Of a DNA stretch of 64,000 bases, positions 21,163 to 31,573 are shown in pieces. Source of the stretch: Amphiura filiformis. Taxonomy: Eukaryota; Echinodermata; Ophiuroidea; Amphilepidida; Amphiuridae. How positions within the stretch are numbered: the stretch's first letter is position 1; each line of letters opens with the position of its first letter. The stretch covers positions 41,928,990 through 41,992,989 of the forward strand of contig NC_092637.1 of the NCBI RefSeq assembly GCF_039555335.1. The letters are read 5' to 3'. The position numbers and the translations under genes were made by a program. The notes beneath the pieces were generated by a model. It had not been told where the DNA came from and did not search any database. It saw only the letters and a list, made by a program, of their open reading frames with translations.

Positions 21163-23265
21163 ATGAAAGCAAAAGAAGAAGCATCAGTCCGGATACTGTC
21201 TCGTCGGGAATTCGTACTGATATGTGGTATCATCATCTCCATATCAATGTATTTGTCCCTGGGTGTATTCAGAGCAAAAACAATTACTATATCTTATCCA
21301 CCGCCCAAACATATCAGTGGGTCAACGACGTCAGCAAATACAACATGTATGAAGAGCAATAATGTCAACCAACTACCAATGATTGACATACATAAGATTA
21401 TAAATAAATCTTTGCGAGATTTGGTATCGAATAGCCATGATAGCCGTGCCGTTGATCTCAATGATTCCAAGCATTCACCATCCAAAGATATTAATGGATC
21501 AACCACGAAGAAGATTAATAATGTCGATGAACTCGGACTTAGGAGTATGAATACAAGCGGTAAATCTTTGCCAAATTTATCAAAGGATCGTGCCGTTGAG
21601 CCCAAACAGCCAGAATCCAGCAATATGATGGGACAAACCACGAAGTGCACTAATGTCGATCAACTGCCAATGATTGACGGACTTACGAGTTCAAATAAAT
21701 CCTGGCCAATTTGGTTATTAAATGGACGTGCCGTTGAACTCAATGAGTCCAAACATCCACAATTTCAACATGTTGAAATGTACAACTCAGTTCCAGCCTG
21801 TCCTATGTATTTCGATGCATTTATCAAAGATCCTAAACCAGTTTATCTGTTATGCGATACAATAGAGTTGATAATTACGGCAAGAGATTGCAAGAAAAAG
21901 AGATTGAACTCTGGAGGTGATTACTTGTGGACGTGGATAAAAACAGATTCCTTGAAAGCAAGTCAAACTCAAGAAGGTAACATTACTGATATGGGTAATG
22001 GGACCTACATAGCGCGGTTTACCCTCAGATGGGTCGGGAAGGTGACCCCTGTTGTAGCTGTTATTAGAACTCGACAAGAGGTCAATTATATTAGGCAATG
22101 GAGAGAGAAAGTTCCTGCTAGATTTTGCTATAATGGAATATTCAAACTCAATGGTATCACTGCAGCAGTACCATGTCACATAACTCTTTGGATGAATCTT
22201 ACTCACACTAATATCAAAGTGGATAAAACGCGCCATTTGTGCAACTTCACAGACCCTTTCACCGGTGCGCCATGGTACTGCATTAAACCAGCAAATATGC
22301 CGTGTTCTGCTTATGACTACAGTCGAGGAGATACAGAAAGAGAAGTATTGTATGATGATTCAAAGTTGTATTTCAAACCATCAAAAGGATTTGACTATGT
22401 ACAAAACATCCAACCTCGTGTTATAAATGTTGTTAACATGGACCAAACCGGGGACCAACCCCGCTATCTTTCTGGATCATTTTCAACTTGTAAGTTCACC
22501 AAGGAACTGCAAATGTGTAACTCTACTGAGCGTGTGGGTATATTCTCGCCAAACAGCGCATCGGGATTTTATTACAAAAATGTATGGGTATCTTTGCAGT
22601 GTATAAAATCAAAATTTGAAAAAACCAAAATGATTCAAAGTTTGAAAGACAAAACTGTACTTTTCTTCGGTGATTCAACAGTTCGGCAATGGCTTGAGTT
22701 GATAACGGATACGTTGTGGAATGAGACCTGTATTACGCAACTTCATGCTACTAAGTTTGGATATTCCGCAAAATACAACATATCATTAGCGTTCACTTTC
22801 CATGGTTTTCCTATTCGCGGTAGTCATTCTACGGCATCAAGTGTAGAATACATAGCAAACAGACTAGATGCCTTGAAAACTGGAGGACCTGATGTGATCA
22901 TTGTGCTTACCATTTGGGCGCATTTTACAACAACCACATTAGAGTTTTATCGAGATCGTTTGTTAAGCATCAAAAATGCAATCATTCGTTTACAAAAAAG
23001 ATATCCGGGGACAAGAACATTCATTAAATCTGCTAATACTAGAGAAAAAGTAGTGGTCTCGATGAGCAATTGGTATGCTTGGGAATGCGACCAGCTAATG
23101 AGGATGATGCTAGGAAATATTCCAGGGATTACCATAATAGATGTTTGGGGTATGACTACTGGTCACTACACGGGTTTTCACGTTCATCCTGACAAAACTG
23201 TTGTAAGAAATGAAGTTGATATGCTACTGTCGTTTATCCAGTCCAAATCCACGAATAAATTCTAA
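21163..23265 (+). CDS. NXPE family membrane protein, copy C (intact, 700 aa)
   Basis: A single open frame starts at the ATG shared with A and D. Residues 17-36 form a membrane segment after R14-R15, giving a predicted type II topology. Residues 40-210 are a polar stem with three imperfect repeats of 45-50 residues (NVDQL, NKS, RAV, ESKH landmarks). About 210-480 is the NXPE region, with several Cys pairs and N-glycosylation sequons. About 495-692 is the PC-esterase/SGNH-like domain, with G503-D504-S505 and, near the end, D660 and H675 as likely acid and base. Some vertebrate NXPE proteins are linked to sialic-acid O-acetylation, so glycan acyl modification in the secretory pathway is a reasonable inference. 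The substrate is unknown. The protein runs eight residues past its paralogues because the usual TAG is CAG. The CDS has no introns. Confidence 0.9.
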   Translation: MKAKEEASVRILSRREFVLICGIIISISMYLSLGVFRAKTITISYPPPKHISGSTTSANTTCMKSNNVNQLPMIDIHKIINKSLRDLVSNSHDSRAVDLNDSKHSPSKDINGSTTKKINNVDELGLRSMNTSGKSLPNLSKDRAVEPKQPESSNMMGQTTKCTNVDQLPMIDGLTSSNKSWPIWLLNGRAVELNESKHPQFQHVEMYNSVPACPMYFDAFIKDPKPVYLLCDTIELIITARDCKKKRLNSGGDYLWTWIKTDSLKASQTQEGNITDMGNGTYIARFTLRWVGKVTPVVAVIRTRQEVNYIRQWREKVPARFCYNGIFKLNGITAAVPCHITLWMNLTHTNIKVDKTRHLCNFTDPFTGAPWYCIKPANMPCSAYDYSRGDTEREVLYDDSKLYFKPSKGFDYVQNIQPRVINVVNMDQTGDQPRYLSGSFSTCKFTKELQMCNSTERVGIFSPNSASGFYYKNVWVSLQCIKSKFEKTKMIQSLKDKTVLFFGDSTVRQWLELITDTLWNETCITQLHATKFGYSAKYNISLAFTFHGFPIRGSHSTASSVEYIANRLDALKTGGPDVIIVLTIWAHFTTTTLEFYRDRLLSIKNAIIRLQKRYPGTRTFIKSANTREKVVVSMSNWYAWECDQLMRMMLGNIPGITIIDVWGMTTGHYTGFHVHPDKTVVRNEVDMLLSFIQSKSTNKF

Positions 23266-23805
23266 TAGTACAGGGAAGGGACTAGAAAAAGAGTCTAAGT
23301 CAAATTACCTACTAGATGCATATCTGCTCATTCGAAGCTATCCGCAACGTCTCACATCATTAGGTTTATGAGCCTGTGTAACTAGCTGCATTCCAGTCAT
23401 GACTCATGAGCCCACCCCGAGCATGGCCTTTGAGGTCCAACCTGTTGTTTTCCCCAATGAGGTGAATGAAATGAGGCAAGGACTAATGTCAGAGTCCTTG
23501 TTCTTATTGTTCTTATATATCGGTGTATAATAACAGTGCCCGCCTACAAGCTCATCTCTATGTATAACATCGATGATTGTAACAAGATCCTTGCTGCTCC
23601 GAGGATATCACCAGACTCACTTTTTCTAAATCCAAAAGATCCGAAAGTGACCGTGCTTTCTCTGCGTACTAGTGAATGGTCCACGACTCTGGAATTCACT
23701 TCTCATTTCCATCAGGCAGGTCCCGTCACTTCAGATATTTTTTAAAAAGAATCGTAAAAGGCTCATCTTTTTTGAATTATTGTAATTTTATTTAATTTTG
23801 CTTTG
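23266..23805. other. 3' flank of copy C
   Basis: This non-coding segment matches 7848-8411. It has the empty site for the MITE seen in unit B. The open frame at 23536-23745 is a diverged version of the non-coding frame in A and B. Confidence 0.65.
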
Positions 23806-23809
23806 TTAA

Positions 23810-24430
23810 GGGCTCGGATAGCGACGTTTTCACGTATTTTGTGTGTGACCTGAGAGCACATCAGACATATCGAATTGCATTTTGAAAATGAGGGATGTCC
23901 TTCTGATATGAAATAATTTTTAAATTCGCAATATAATACACATTTGATGGCAAATGATTAAAAATTGATATTTTTGAAATGTAGCAGTCCTCGAAGTAAA
24001 TTGTAATTGTATAAATCTAAAAATATGTACTTTAAGTATATGTAGCCGGGATGAAAAGCCGACGATCGATTGAAAATTTTGAACTTTCATATTGAAGACG
24101 TTTCGTATTGTTGTCCCAAAATCTGAAAAAATTTATATCTGCAATTATGAAAGGTAAAAATTGTCAATTGATCATCGGCTTTTCTTCCCAGCTACATACA
24201 TTTAAAGTACATATCATTCGATTGATACAAAATATTTCGAGGACTGTCGAATTTCAAAGATATCAATTTTTAATCATTTGCCATAAAATGTGTATTATAT
24301 CGAGAATTTAAAAAATTAAAATTATTTGATATCAGAAGGACATTCTTCATAATAAAATGCAATTCGATATGTCTGATTTCTCTCAGGTCCCACAAAAAAC
24401 AACAACGTGAAAACATCGCTATCCGAGCCC
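23810..24430. mobile_element. TTAA-flanked MITE, unit C
   Basis: This is the same insertion as 8416-9134, flanked by TTAA (23806-23809, 24431-24434). It is about 100 bp shorter, because unit A carries a different segment at about 8942-9045. Confidence 0.75.
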
Positions 24431-24583
24431 TTAAGCGCATAGCACTACTCTGGAAAGAGTACAAAACAAGTTAAGTTTCACATCTGTCCAAGAATAAAAA
24501 AGTCAATTTTACTCTCAACGATTTACAATATGATAAAAATCTTTGAATCAAACAATAATACAATTGTAGCAACATTCAATTAA

Positions 24584-25590
24584 GGGCTGGGGTAACGACG
24601 TTGACACAGTATTTATTGTGGGACCTGGGAGCACATCAGACACATCAAATTGCATTCTATTATGAAGAATGTCCTTCTGATATCAAATAATTTTAATTTT
24701 TTGAAATTGGCGATATAATACAAATTTTATGGCAAATTATTAAAAATGGATATTTTTAACATTTCACAGTCCTCGAAGTCCGAAAATTAAAATCCTTTTG
24801 CAGACAGGTAACACACATGATTAGGAAAAATTTCCAACCGGGTTTGCTAAAACTCACCACTGCCAGCAGTAAATATGAATATTTTTTTCCGAGCAGCTTA
24901 CAATTTTTTTGCTTTTTGGGAAACTTTATTTATATCTTCAATACGGCAGGTCAAAATTTTCATATAATCGTCCCGGGGGAGGCACTCCCTATCTGAAATG
25001 GCAGGGATGTGCCTCGGCCATGTTAAAAGTAGGGGGCATTCAGGTCAAATGTACAATTACAAAAATATGGGGTCATTCAGTACACAACCTGAATACAAAT
25101 GGGGTCATTCGGTATGAAACTTTGAAAAAAGGATGGTCATTGAGTACAGGATTGCCAAAAGAGTATCATTAAGTACACATAAATAAGTGCCAAACTGCGT
25201 AAAAACAACTTGGCCACCTTGGAAATGTGAAAAATCTCATTATTTCTGGAGGAGAACTAATTTCTAAATTTGGGAATTAAAAGGGGGCATTGGGTATAGC
25301 AGGAAATAGAAAAATGGGGTCATTGAGTACATGAATTTTTTTAAAGGGGGTCATTGGGTAATAGGTAGGACCATAACACAAAAAAAGGGGTCATTGGGTA
25401 CAAGCCGGTTTGAAAAGGGGTCTATCCGAGGCACATGATGCATATCTGTCATGGAAGTGCCCCCCAGGATAATCGTCGCATATTCATCAATGATTCATAC
25501 ACTTTAAGTACATCAGCTGGTACATAGCATTAGATTTATGAAGACTTATCTAGTTTTGATGTAAATATGCATTTTTGACATGACACTCGG
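24584..25590. mobile_element. TTAA MITE broken by a nested insertion
   Basis: Starts after TTAA (24580-24583) with gggctggggtaacgacg, like 9289-9458. Family-specific sequence resumes around 24940 (tcaatacggcaggtcaaaa) and after 25477 (catacactttaagtacatc). The nested element is 24973-25468. The right end is degraded, and the end coordinate is approximate. Confidence 0.5.
24973..25468. mobile_element. Nested TIR element with 9-bp target duplication
   Basis: The termini ccgggggaggcactcc and cctggggggcacttcc (complement of the right end) match in 13 of 16 positions. The 9-bp direct repeat ataatcgtc lies at 24964-24972 and 25469-25477. The interior repeats variants of ggggtcattgggta about eight times. 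The superfamily is not identified. Confidence 0.65.
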
Positions 25591-25609
25591 GGACGAATAG
25601 CTACGAATA

Positions 25610-25803
25610 CACACCACTCTTCGCCATACATACATTCTCCCAGCCACATTTCCCTAACATAATATGAAATTAAAATTTTTTTTTTTTTATTTTGTCAGAA
25701 GCGCCGGCGGGGTTCGAACCCACGCTGCAATCAGCCGCTATAATGTACTCCTATACGATATTGACATAACACCAGCGCCTTAGACCGCTCGGCTATCAGG
25801 CTT
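25610..25803 (-). mobile_element. tRNA-headed SINE, copy 1
   Basis: The tRNA-like head (25698-25803) resembles tRNA-Leu. It has a class II D-arm tagccgagcggtctaaggc and a perfect T-arm around gggttcgaaccc, but a poorly matched acceptor and a long middle region. An A-rich linker follows, then a tail with atttcatatta, ctgggagaatgtatgtatgg and agagtggtgtg. The tail is shared with 31511-31573 and 61892-61950. Confidence 0.65.
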
Positions 25804-25810
25804 GATGGTG

Positions 25811-28630
25811 TCATGATGAAAATTTAAAAATATAATCGCAACTTCATTACTTCAACATACCAAGTGACAAGCAAAGACAGAAAACGTAACATATTTTGGA
25901 ATTTTATTTGTTTAAAAACATTAATGTGTATTAATAGCGCTCAATTGTTGATAACTACGTGTTTTATAAATGAGGCTATACACGCACAATAGTCGGGACA
26001 ATAGTATATCGAGTTTGATTCACACGTGCGCTACCGTGCTCGCCGTATACTAAAAGCATAGATTATCAATGTGGCGTGGCCTACCATTTTTCTTGTAGCT
26101 TCTTTTATACACGTCGATGTTGTCATCAATTATACAATTAACCCACATTAGACCCATAATTTTATTTCAGGAAATAAAAGATTAGATTACCATAAAAACG
26201 AAACAGTAATCATTTGTTGGGTCTAATGTCATTTATACATGGAATTTTCAACGTTTTTTCTATCGCCATTCTCGCTCAATTAAAAAAATATTTTGGCGTG
26301 TATATAATTGAAATAAAATTCTCTGCCTCATGAACGACATCAAATGTGCCACAATTTGGTATCACGAATCGTTATATATGATGTGCGGTTAATATTCATA
26401 TTTTCTTTTATACAGAGGATGCTTCAGTTTTGACAGGAAAAATATTTTCTTGAAAACCCTCTCACTCGGTTATTTTAAAAGGAACCACGCTTCCCTAGAA
26501 TGTGCAATAAATTAGCATTAAAATGTTTCCTATTCTAACAGCAAGCGTTTCTAGAATGCATTATGGCGAAATGTGGTGTACTACGAATACAGCCAGTACA
26601 CGAGTTGTAAATATAACAGCTGAATGCTGAGACGCTAGACGTTTGTTCCCCGTCACTTTCACACCCAACCATTTACACAACCGTGGTTTTATTTTACACA
26701 TCCTGTCACACGGTCACACCCAACTCATTACGACAGCAAACACCGCGCCGCTGGGAGTGGAATGCACCAGGTGCCGGGACCAGGTGGAATGCACAGCACT
26801 GGGCCAAAAATATATCATAGCTGCTGCTCGCGTTTGTTTTGCTGTGTAGGCCTACATTAAGAAATTGGCTAATTATTGTTTTTGTTTTCTTTAGGCCTAC
26901 AAAAATATTGGTAAAGATGTGATGTTAAAAGAAATTTGTTGGAACGATAAATAGGCCTATGCCTACGTGATTTAGTTAATTAAATTTGTGACAATATTTC
27001 TGTAACAAAGTATCTTCTCTGATATAATACCGTACTCGTAATTATGTTTATAGGACTATCAATAACATTGTAAATAAGAAATCAGATTCAGAACTCATAA
27101 TCGATCGACCCAGGCGCCACAGCTGAAAGGCACCAAGCCGTGCAAAAAGGAAACAACAATTATTATAGTTGGCTCAGTGATGTTCTCCGTAGAACACCCA
27201 TAGGCCCCAGACTAAAATTGTGTTGAAACTAATGTAGGCATATTTTGTATTTTCACTCTAGCTAGGTAGTGAACACTCTTTCAAGTAGGGCCTACACATT
27301 TCGCTATATATTCAAATGGATATTAGACTATGGGACTGTAGACTTAGTAGGGGCCTATATTGAACTAGGCCTATTTTAAAATATGTTTCTGGGGAAAGAG
27401 CCCTAATTTATAATTTAAAATCTTTATTCATGAAAACATACCTGCAATTTGAAATTAAGTGCAGAAAGATTTTAACATAAATAAATATAATTATAATGAT
27501 ATGCGGAACTGAAACAGATTTAATTTCCACATTATTATTTAGAATTATAAATGATATCACTAACGCTTTAATTTCAGACATATGAATTATTTTTCATAAA
27601 AATGCAATGTGACATCAATGGTCTATATGCAATGTGTGTGTATTACACGGATGTGAGAGTTCCTCTTTTCAGCTGATTTCCTCTTTTTTGTTGCCAAAAT
27701 TTACGTGTTTTTCTTTTATTTACAGCCCATATTTGGCGTTTTTACCCCTGATTTTACGGGTTTTAGTGATTTTCCTCGTTTTTGGACTGTGGCCTCTCAC
27801 ACCCCTGGAATTAAATAAACTGAAGTTATGTGCATCGTATCATTATATCCACAGACCACAGTTAGTCCGTGCACATCGTGCATTAGGCCTTAGGTTTATG
27901 AATATCAATTTTCTTCAGTCAAAACACATTCCCGGAGCACATTATAGGCCTACCGGACATAACCGGAGAGCACCATCAGCATAATAGGCCTGCCACTTGT
28001 TTATTAGTACACACCTGGGACGAGTTTCAAGCAATCGATCATACCACTACCCCGGGCACTACACGAGAAAAAAAAAGGGGTGAACGTGCACAGGAGTGTG
28101 TAATTGAATGGGAGTGAAATTGCGAAGGTGCGAAATGTCCACACAGTGCACTACGAGTTACTTTTAGTAGCTAAAATAGAGCGTGTAGTCCAACGGGTTG
28201 ACGGGATCACATAAAAAAAACTTGGATTTATTAATTTATTTTATACTTTGAAACACTATATGCACTTTATTGATAGTTAATATATTATTTACTGATATAA
28301 TACGGTAGGCCTACTTCTATTTGATTTGGCATCGTAAATTGCTGGATTTTCGATCCAACAGTATTGATCACTTTTGCTAAGATTATTGTATAATAAAATC
28401 ACTCGTCATTCAGCATTGCGGTGTGCAGTATAGTTGTTTGATCGCTTGCGTATTAATGTAGCGTCCCGGGTTCGATTCCCACCTACGGCTTATTGAAAAT
28501 ACTATTTATCTGTTCATCTTTTTTCAATTACGAAAAGGAAAAACTATATTGTAAATCAAGATGTGTGATTATTTATAATTTATTAGCCTATTTTGCGCTC
28601 ACTTTTAGTTCATACTCTTCTGTGGCTATT
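25811..28630. other. Intergenic, no gene recognised
   Basis: AT-rich sequence with frequent taggcctac-type words. Small open frames (26643-26849, 27634-27984) lack recognisable domains and convincing codon structure, so they are not called. A tRNA 3'-half-like segment with cgggttcgattcccacc lies at about 28460-28490. It has no convincing 5' half. Confidence 0.4.
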
Positions 28631-28638
28631 CCGTTTAA

Positions 28639-28745
28639 GGGGGTACTACACCCTTGCCAAATTTTGTGCCTACTTTTGCATTTTTCTCAAAAATTATAGC
28701 GTATTGGTGACAAGTAACATATGTATATTATAGGGGCAAGGACTA
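28639..28745. mobile_element. Truncated TTAA MITE (ggggtactacaccc family)
   Basis: Starts after TTAA (28635-28638) with gggggtactacaccc and matches the left end of the complete element 52166-52523. It is cut before the next MITE. Confidence 0.6.
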
Positions 28746-28789
28746 CAACTACTGCACTGGAAATTTTAAAAATTCGACTGGTCTATTAA

Positions 28790-29445
28790 GGGATCTGGAA
28801 TGAGCGTTTTGAGCGTTTCGACAGTATTTTTGTGGGACATGAGAGCACATCAGACATATCGAATTGCATTCTGAATACGAAGAATGTCTTTCTGATATCA
28901 AATAATTTTCATTTTTGAAATCCACGATATAATTCAAATTTTATGACAAATTATTAAAATTTGATATTTTTCAAATTTTTGATATAACAGTCCTCGAAGT
29001 AAATTTTATAAATCTAATGATATATTCTTAAAGTGTTTGTAGCTGGGAGGAAAAGCCGACGATCAACTACAAATTTTGACCTTTCATATTGAAGATATGG
29101 ATTTTTTTTCCAAAAGACCTAATTTTTTCTGGTGTTTGGGGGAAAAATCCATATCTTCAATACGAAAGGTCAAAATTTTCAATTGATCGTCGGCTTTTCA
29201 TCCCACATACATACACTTTAAGTATAAATCATCAGATTTATAAAGTTTACGTCGAGTACTGTTAAATATCAAAAATATCAATTTTTAATCATTTGCCATA
29301 AAATGTGTATTACATTACGAATTTCATAAAATCAAAATTATTTGACATCAGAAGGACATTCTTCGTATTCAGAATGCAATTCGATATATCTGATGTGCTC
29401 CAATGTCCCACAATAAATACTGTCCAAACGTTCATACCCCATCCC
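28790..29445. mobile_element. TTAA-flanked MITE
   Basis: TTAA flanks both ends (28786-28789, 29446-29449). Inverted halves share tcgaattgcattctgaatac and gatgtgctc-type blocks. This is the same family as 58744-59398, and it has no ORF. Confidence 0.8.
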
Positions 29446-29745
29446 TTAAGGTTATTAATTATTTTAAACTGTTGTGATTTGGTAGTTCACGGCATCTTAC
29501 GAATGGCAGTGAGCTTTGGCAAAAACTGCATTGCTCAATACATAGCGAGCGTGTAGAAGAATTAAAATATCACAGATATACTTTTATAGGTACTGCGGTT
29601 CTTGAGTTACGTTGTAAAGAGGGCTGAAACAACAACACTTTTGTAAAACGTACATAACTAATTACAACAATAAATTAAGCAAGTTTGCAAAGTATACGAT
29701 TTGTAGAATGAACTTTTGCAAAACATCAAGGTGTTAATTTTACTA

Positions 29746-30662
29746 CAGTGCAACAGAGCATTAATGCCCAAAATTTAAAAGCTATATAATTTATGAACAA
29801 TATACACTACACATAAAAAATACTATTACATGGGATTTTCAACATATAAGAATCCTAACAATCAAGTACCAACATGCACAGTTTTGTCCTTATATCACTT
29901 TTGGGTTTTTAACAAAATGTTATCAAACCTCTACTGTGATTGGCAGCTGCATAAGGCATCTCTTTGATAGCTGATAATGCCCAGCCATTCAGCAAGTTGC
30001 TACTAAATGACCTTGATAGGCTTGAATGAGCACTGTCATCTGCTACAAAACCATCACACTCAAGGACCTGGTCACTCCATAATACTGCAGGGAACACAGT
30101 ACTTTGACAATAGGATGAAAGACTCATTATTGATTAGGCGCGGATTTTAAAAGAACAGCTCCTGTGCGTGTATAGCCAAAAATTGGAATAGAATGTTTGG
30201 AATTTTGTAACTAAAATACTAAATGCATTTTGCAAAATGTGCTCTGACAAATCTATAAAGCATTTCATTAGCTTTAATTTGACATATTGCTTGACATATT
30301 TGGAATTATGGTACATCATAAAAAATATTTATTATCGCAAATTAATTAATCAATATTAAGTCCATTAATTAAAAAAATAAATACAAATATGCAAATTTTC
30401 TCTGACAGAATTGTAGGATTTGACAAGAGTCAATCTTTCTTGTAAGTTTGATTTTTATAACATATTTACTTTTGACGAAAAAAAAAATTCATACATTTCT
30501 TTTTATTATGCTAATTATATGAAAATGAACGAAAACGGGTCAAATTTTGTAACCTTATTAAAGATCAGAGTTTGATCAAAATATGTTGTAAGTGACATCT
30601 TTCACTTTAATCTAGATTTTAAATTATGTGTCAATCTTGGGCATTTATGCTCTGTTGCACTG
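29746..30662. mobile_element. TA-flanked TIR element
   Basis: The TIRs are cagtgcaacagagcattaat and its near-complement ending atgctctgttgcactg. TA flanks both ends (29744-29745, 30663-30664). About 917 bp, with no transposase-like ORF. The CAGT ends with a TA target fit a Tc1/mariner-type MITE. Confidence 0.75.
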
Positions 30663-30739
30663 TAATATATTGATCCAGATAATGATAATCGATTTTTAGG
30701 TTGCTTCGACCAACAATACCTCGTCTACCCTTAAAGACA

Positions 30740-30912
30740 CGTGAAACATCATTGGCTTATTCCAGTTGAAACCCATACACCCCCAGTGGAAGACATGGTC
30801 TTCGTCGTGCACACAGGGAGTGCGAATTTCCAATGGGGTACCTGAATTTGCTATGGTCATGTCCCGGGGTCATATCTTTCCTGGGGTGTGTGGATTTCAA
30901 CTGGAATAGCCC
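30740..30912. mobile_element. Short TIR element
   Basis: The ends ttattccagttgaaaccc and the complement of atttcaactggaatagccc form inverted repeats of about 25-30 bp around a 110-bp core. A further imperfect inverted repeat with gaattctttcaaagcgatg arms follows at 30952-31190. Confidence 0.55.
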
Positions 30913-31411
30913 AAAGTAAGTTTCCAGATGCACTAGTGGAAAGTTAAAATGAGAATTCTTTCAAAGCGATGCGAATTGGACAAAAGTATAAGAATTGAAA
31001 ATTTTCTCATTTCTACGAAACCTTCTCATCCAAATGATCATTTTAAATGAGAAAATTTAATACTTGTGACAGGTTGTTGAAACGTTAATTAGTATTTCTC
31101 ATTCATTTGGATGAGGAAGTTTCATAGAAATGAGAAAGTTTCATAGAAATGAGAAAATTTCATTTCTCATCGCTTTGAAAGAATTCGATATAATGTATTG
31201 TGCATTTATAGAGGCCCATGTATTGTCGTATTTCTCTATGTAGAAACACGCAATTTTCAACAATTAAGCGCCATAATACGCATTAATGTTTTAAGCAGAT
31301 AAATTCCAAAATATGGTACGTTTTTTGTCTTTGCTTGTTATATTGTTAATTAATATAGAATTGTATGCTGGGGTCGCGTATATGTTCAAATTTTAAGATG
31401 GATAACAAAGG

Positions 31412-31573
31412 TCAAGTGGCGGACTGGTCCAGGCACTTGAAGTATACTGTAGCCACGATAGTGCCTAGCTGCGGCGTGCCACCTCTTCCAAACTCAATTT
31501 CCTTTTTTTTAAATTTCATATTAGGGAAGTGGGGCTGGGCGAATTTATATATGGCGCAGAGTGGTGTGAACCT
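31412..31573 (+). mobile_element. tRNA-headed SINE, copy 2 (degenerate head)
   Basis: The tail atttcatattagggaag...ctgggcgaatttatatatgg...agagtggtgtg matches the other two SINE copies. The head has an A-box-like gtggcggactggtcc and ctgcggcgtg, but has lost the B-box. Confidence 0.55.

Noticed and set aside
25698..25803. Functional tRNA-Leu gene
   Set aside because: The D-arm and T-arm are good, but the acceptor stem does not pair well, the middle region is too long, and a SINE tail follows.
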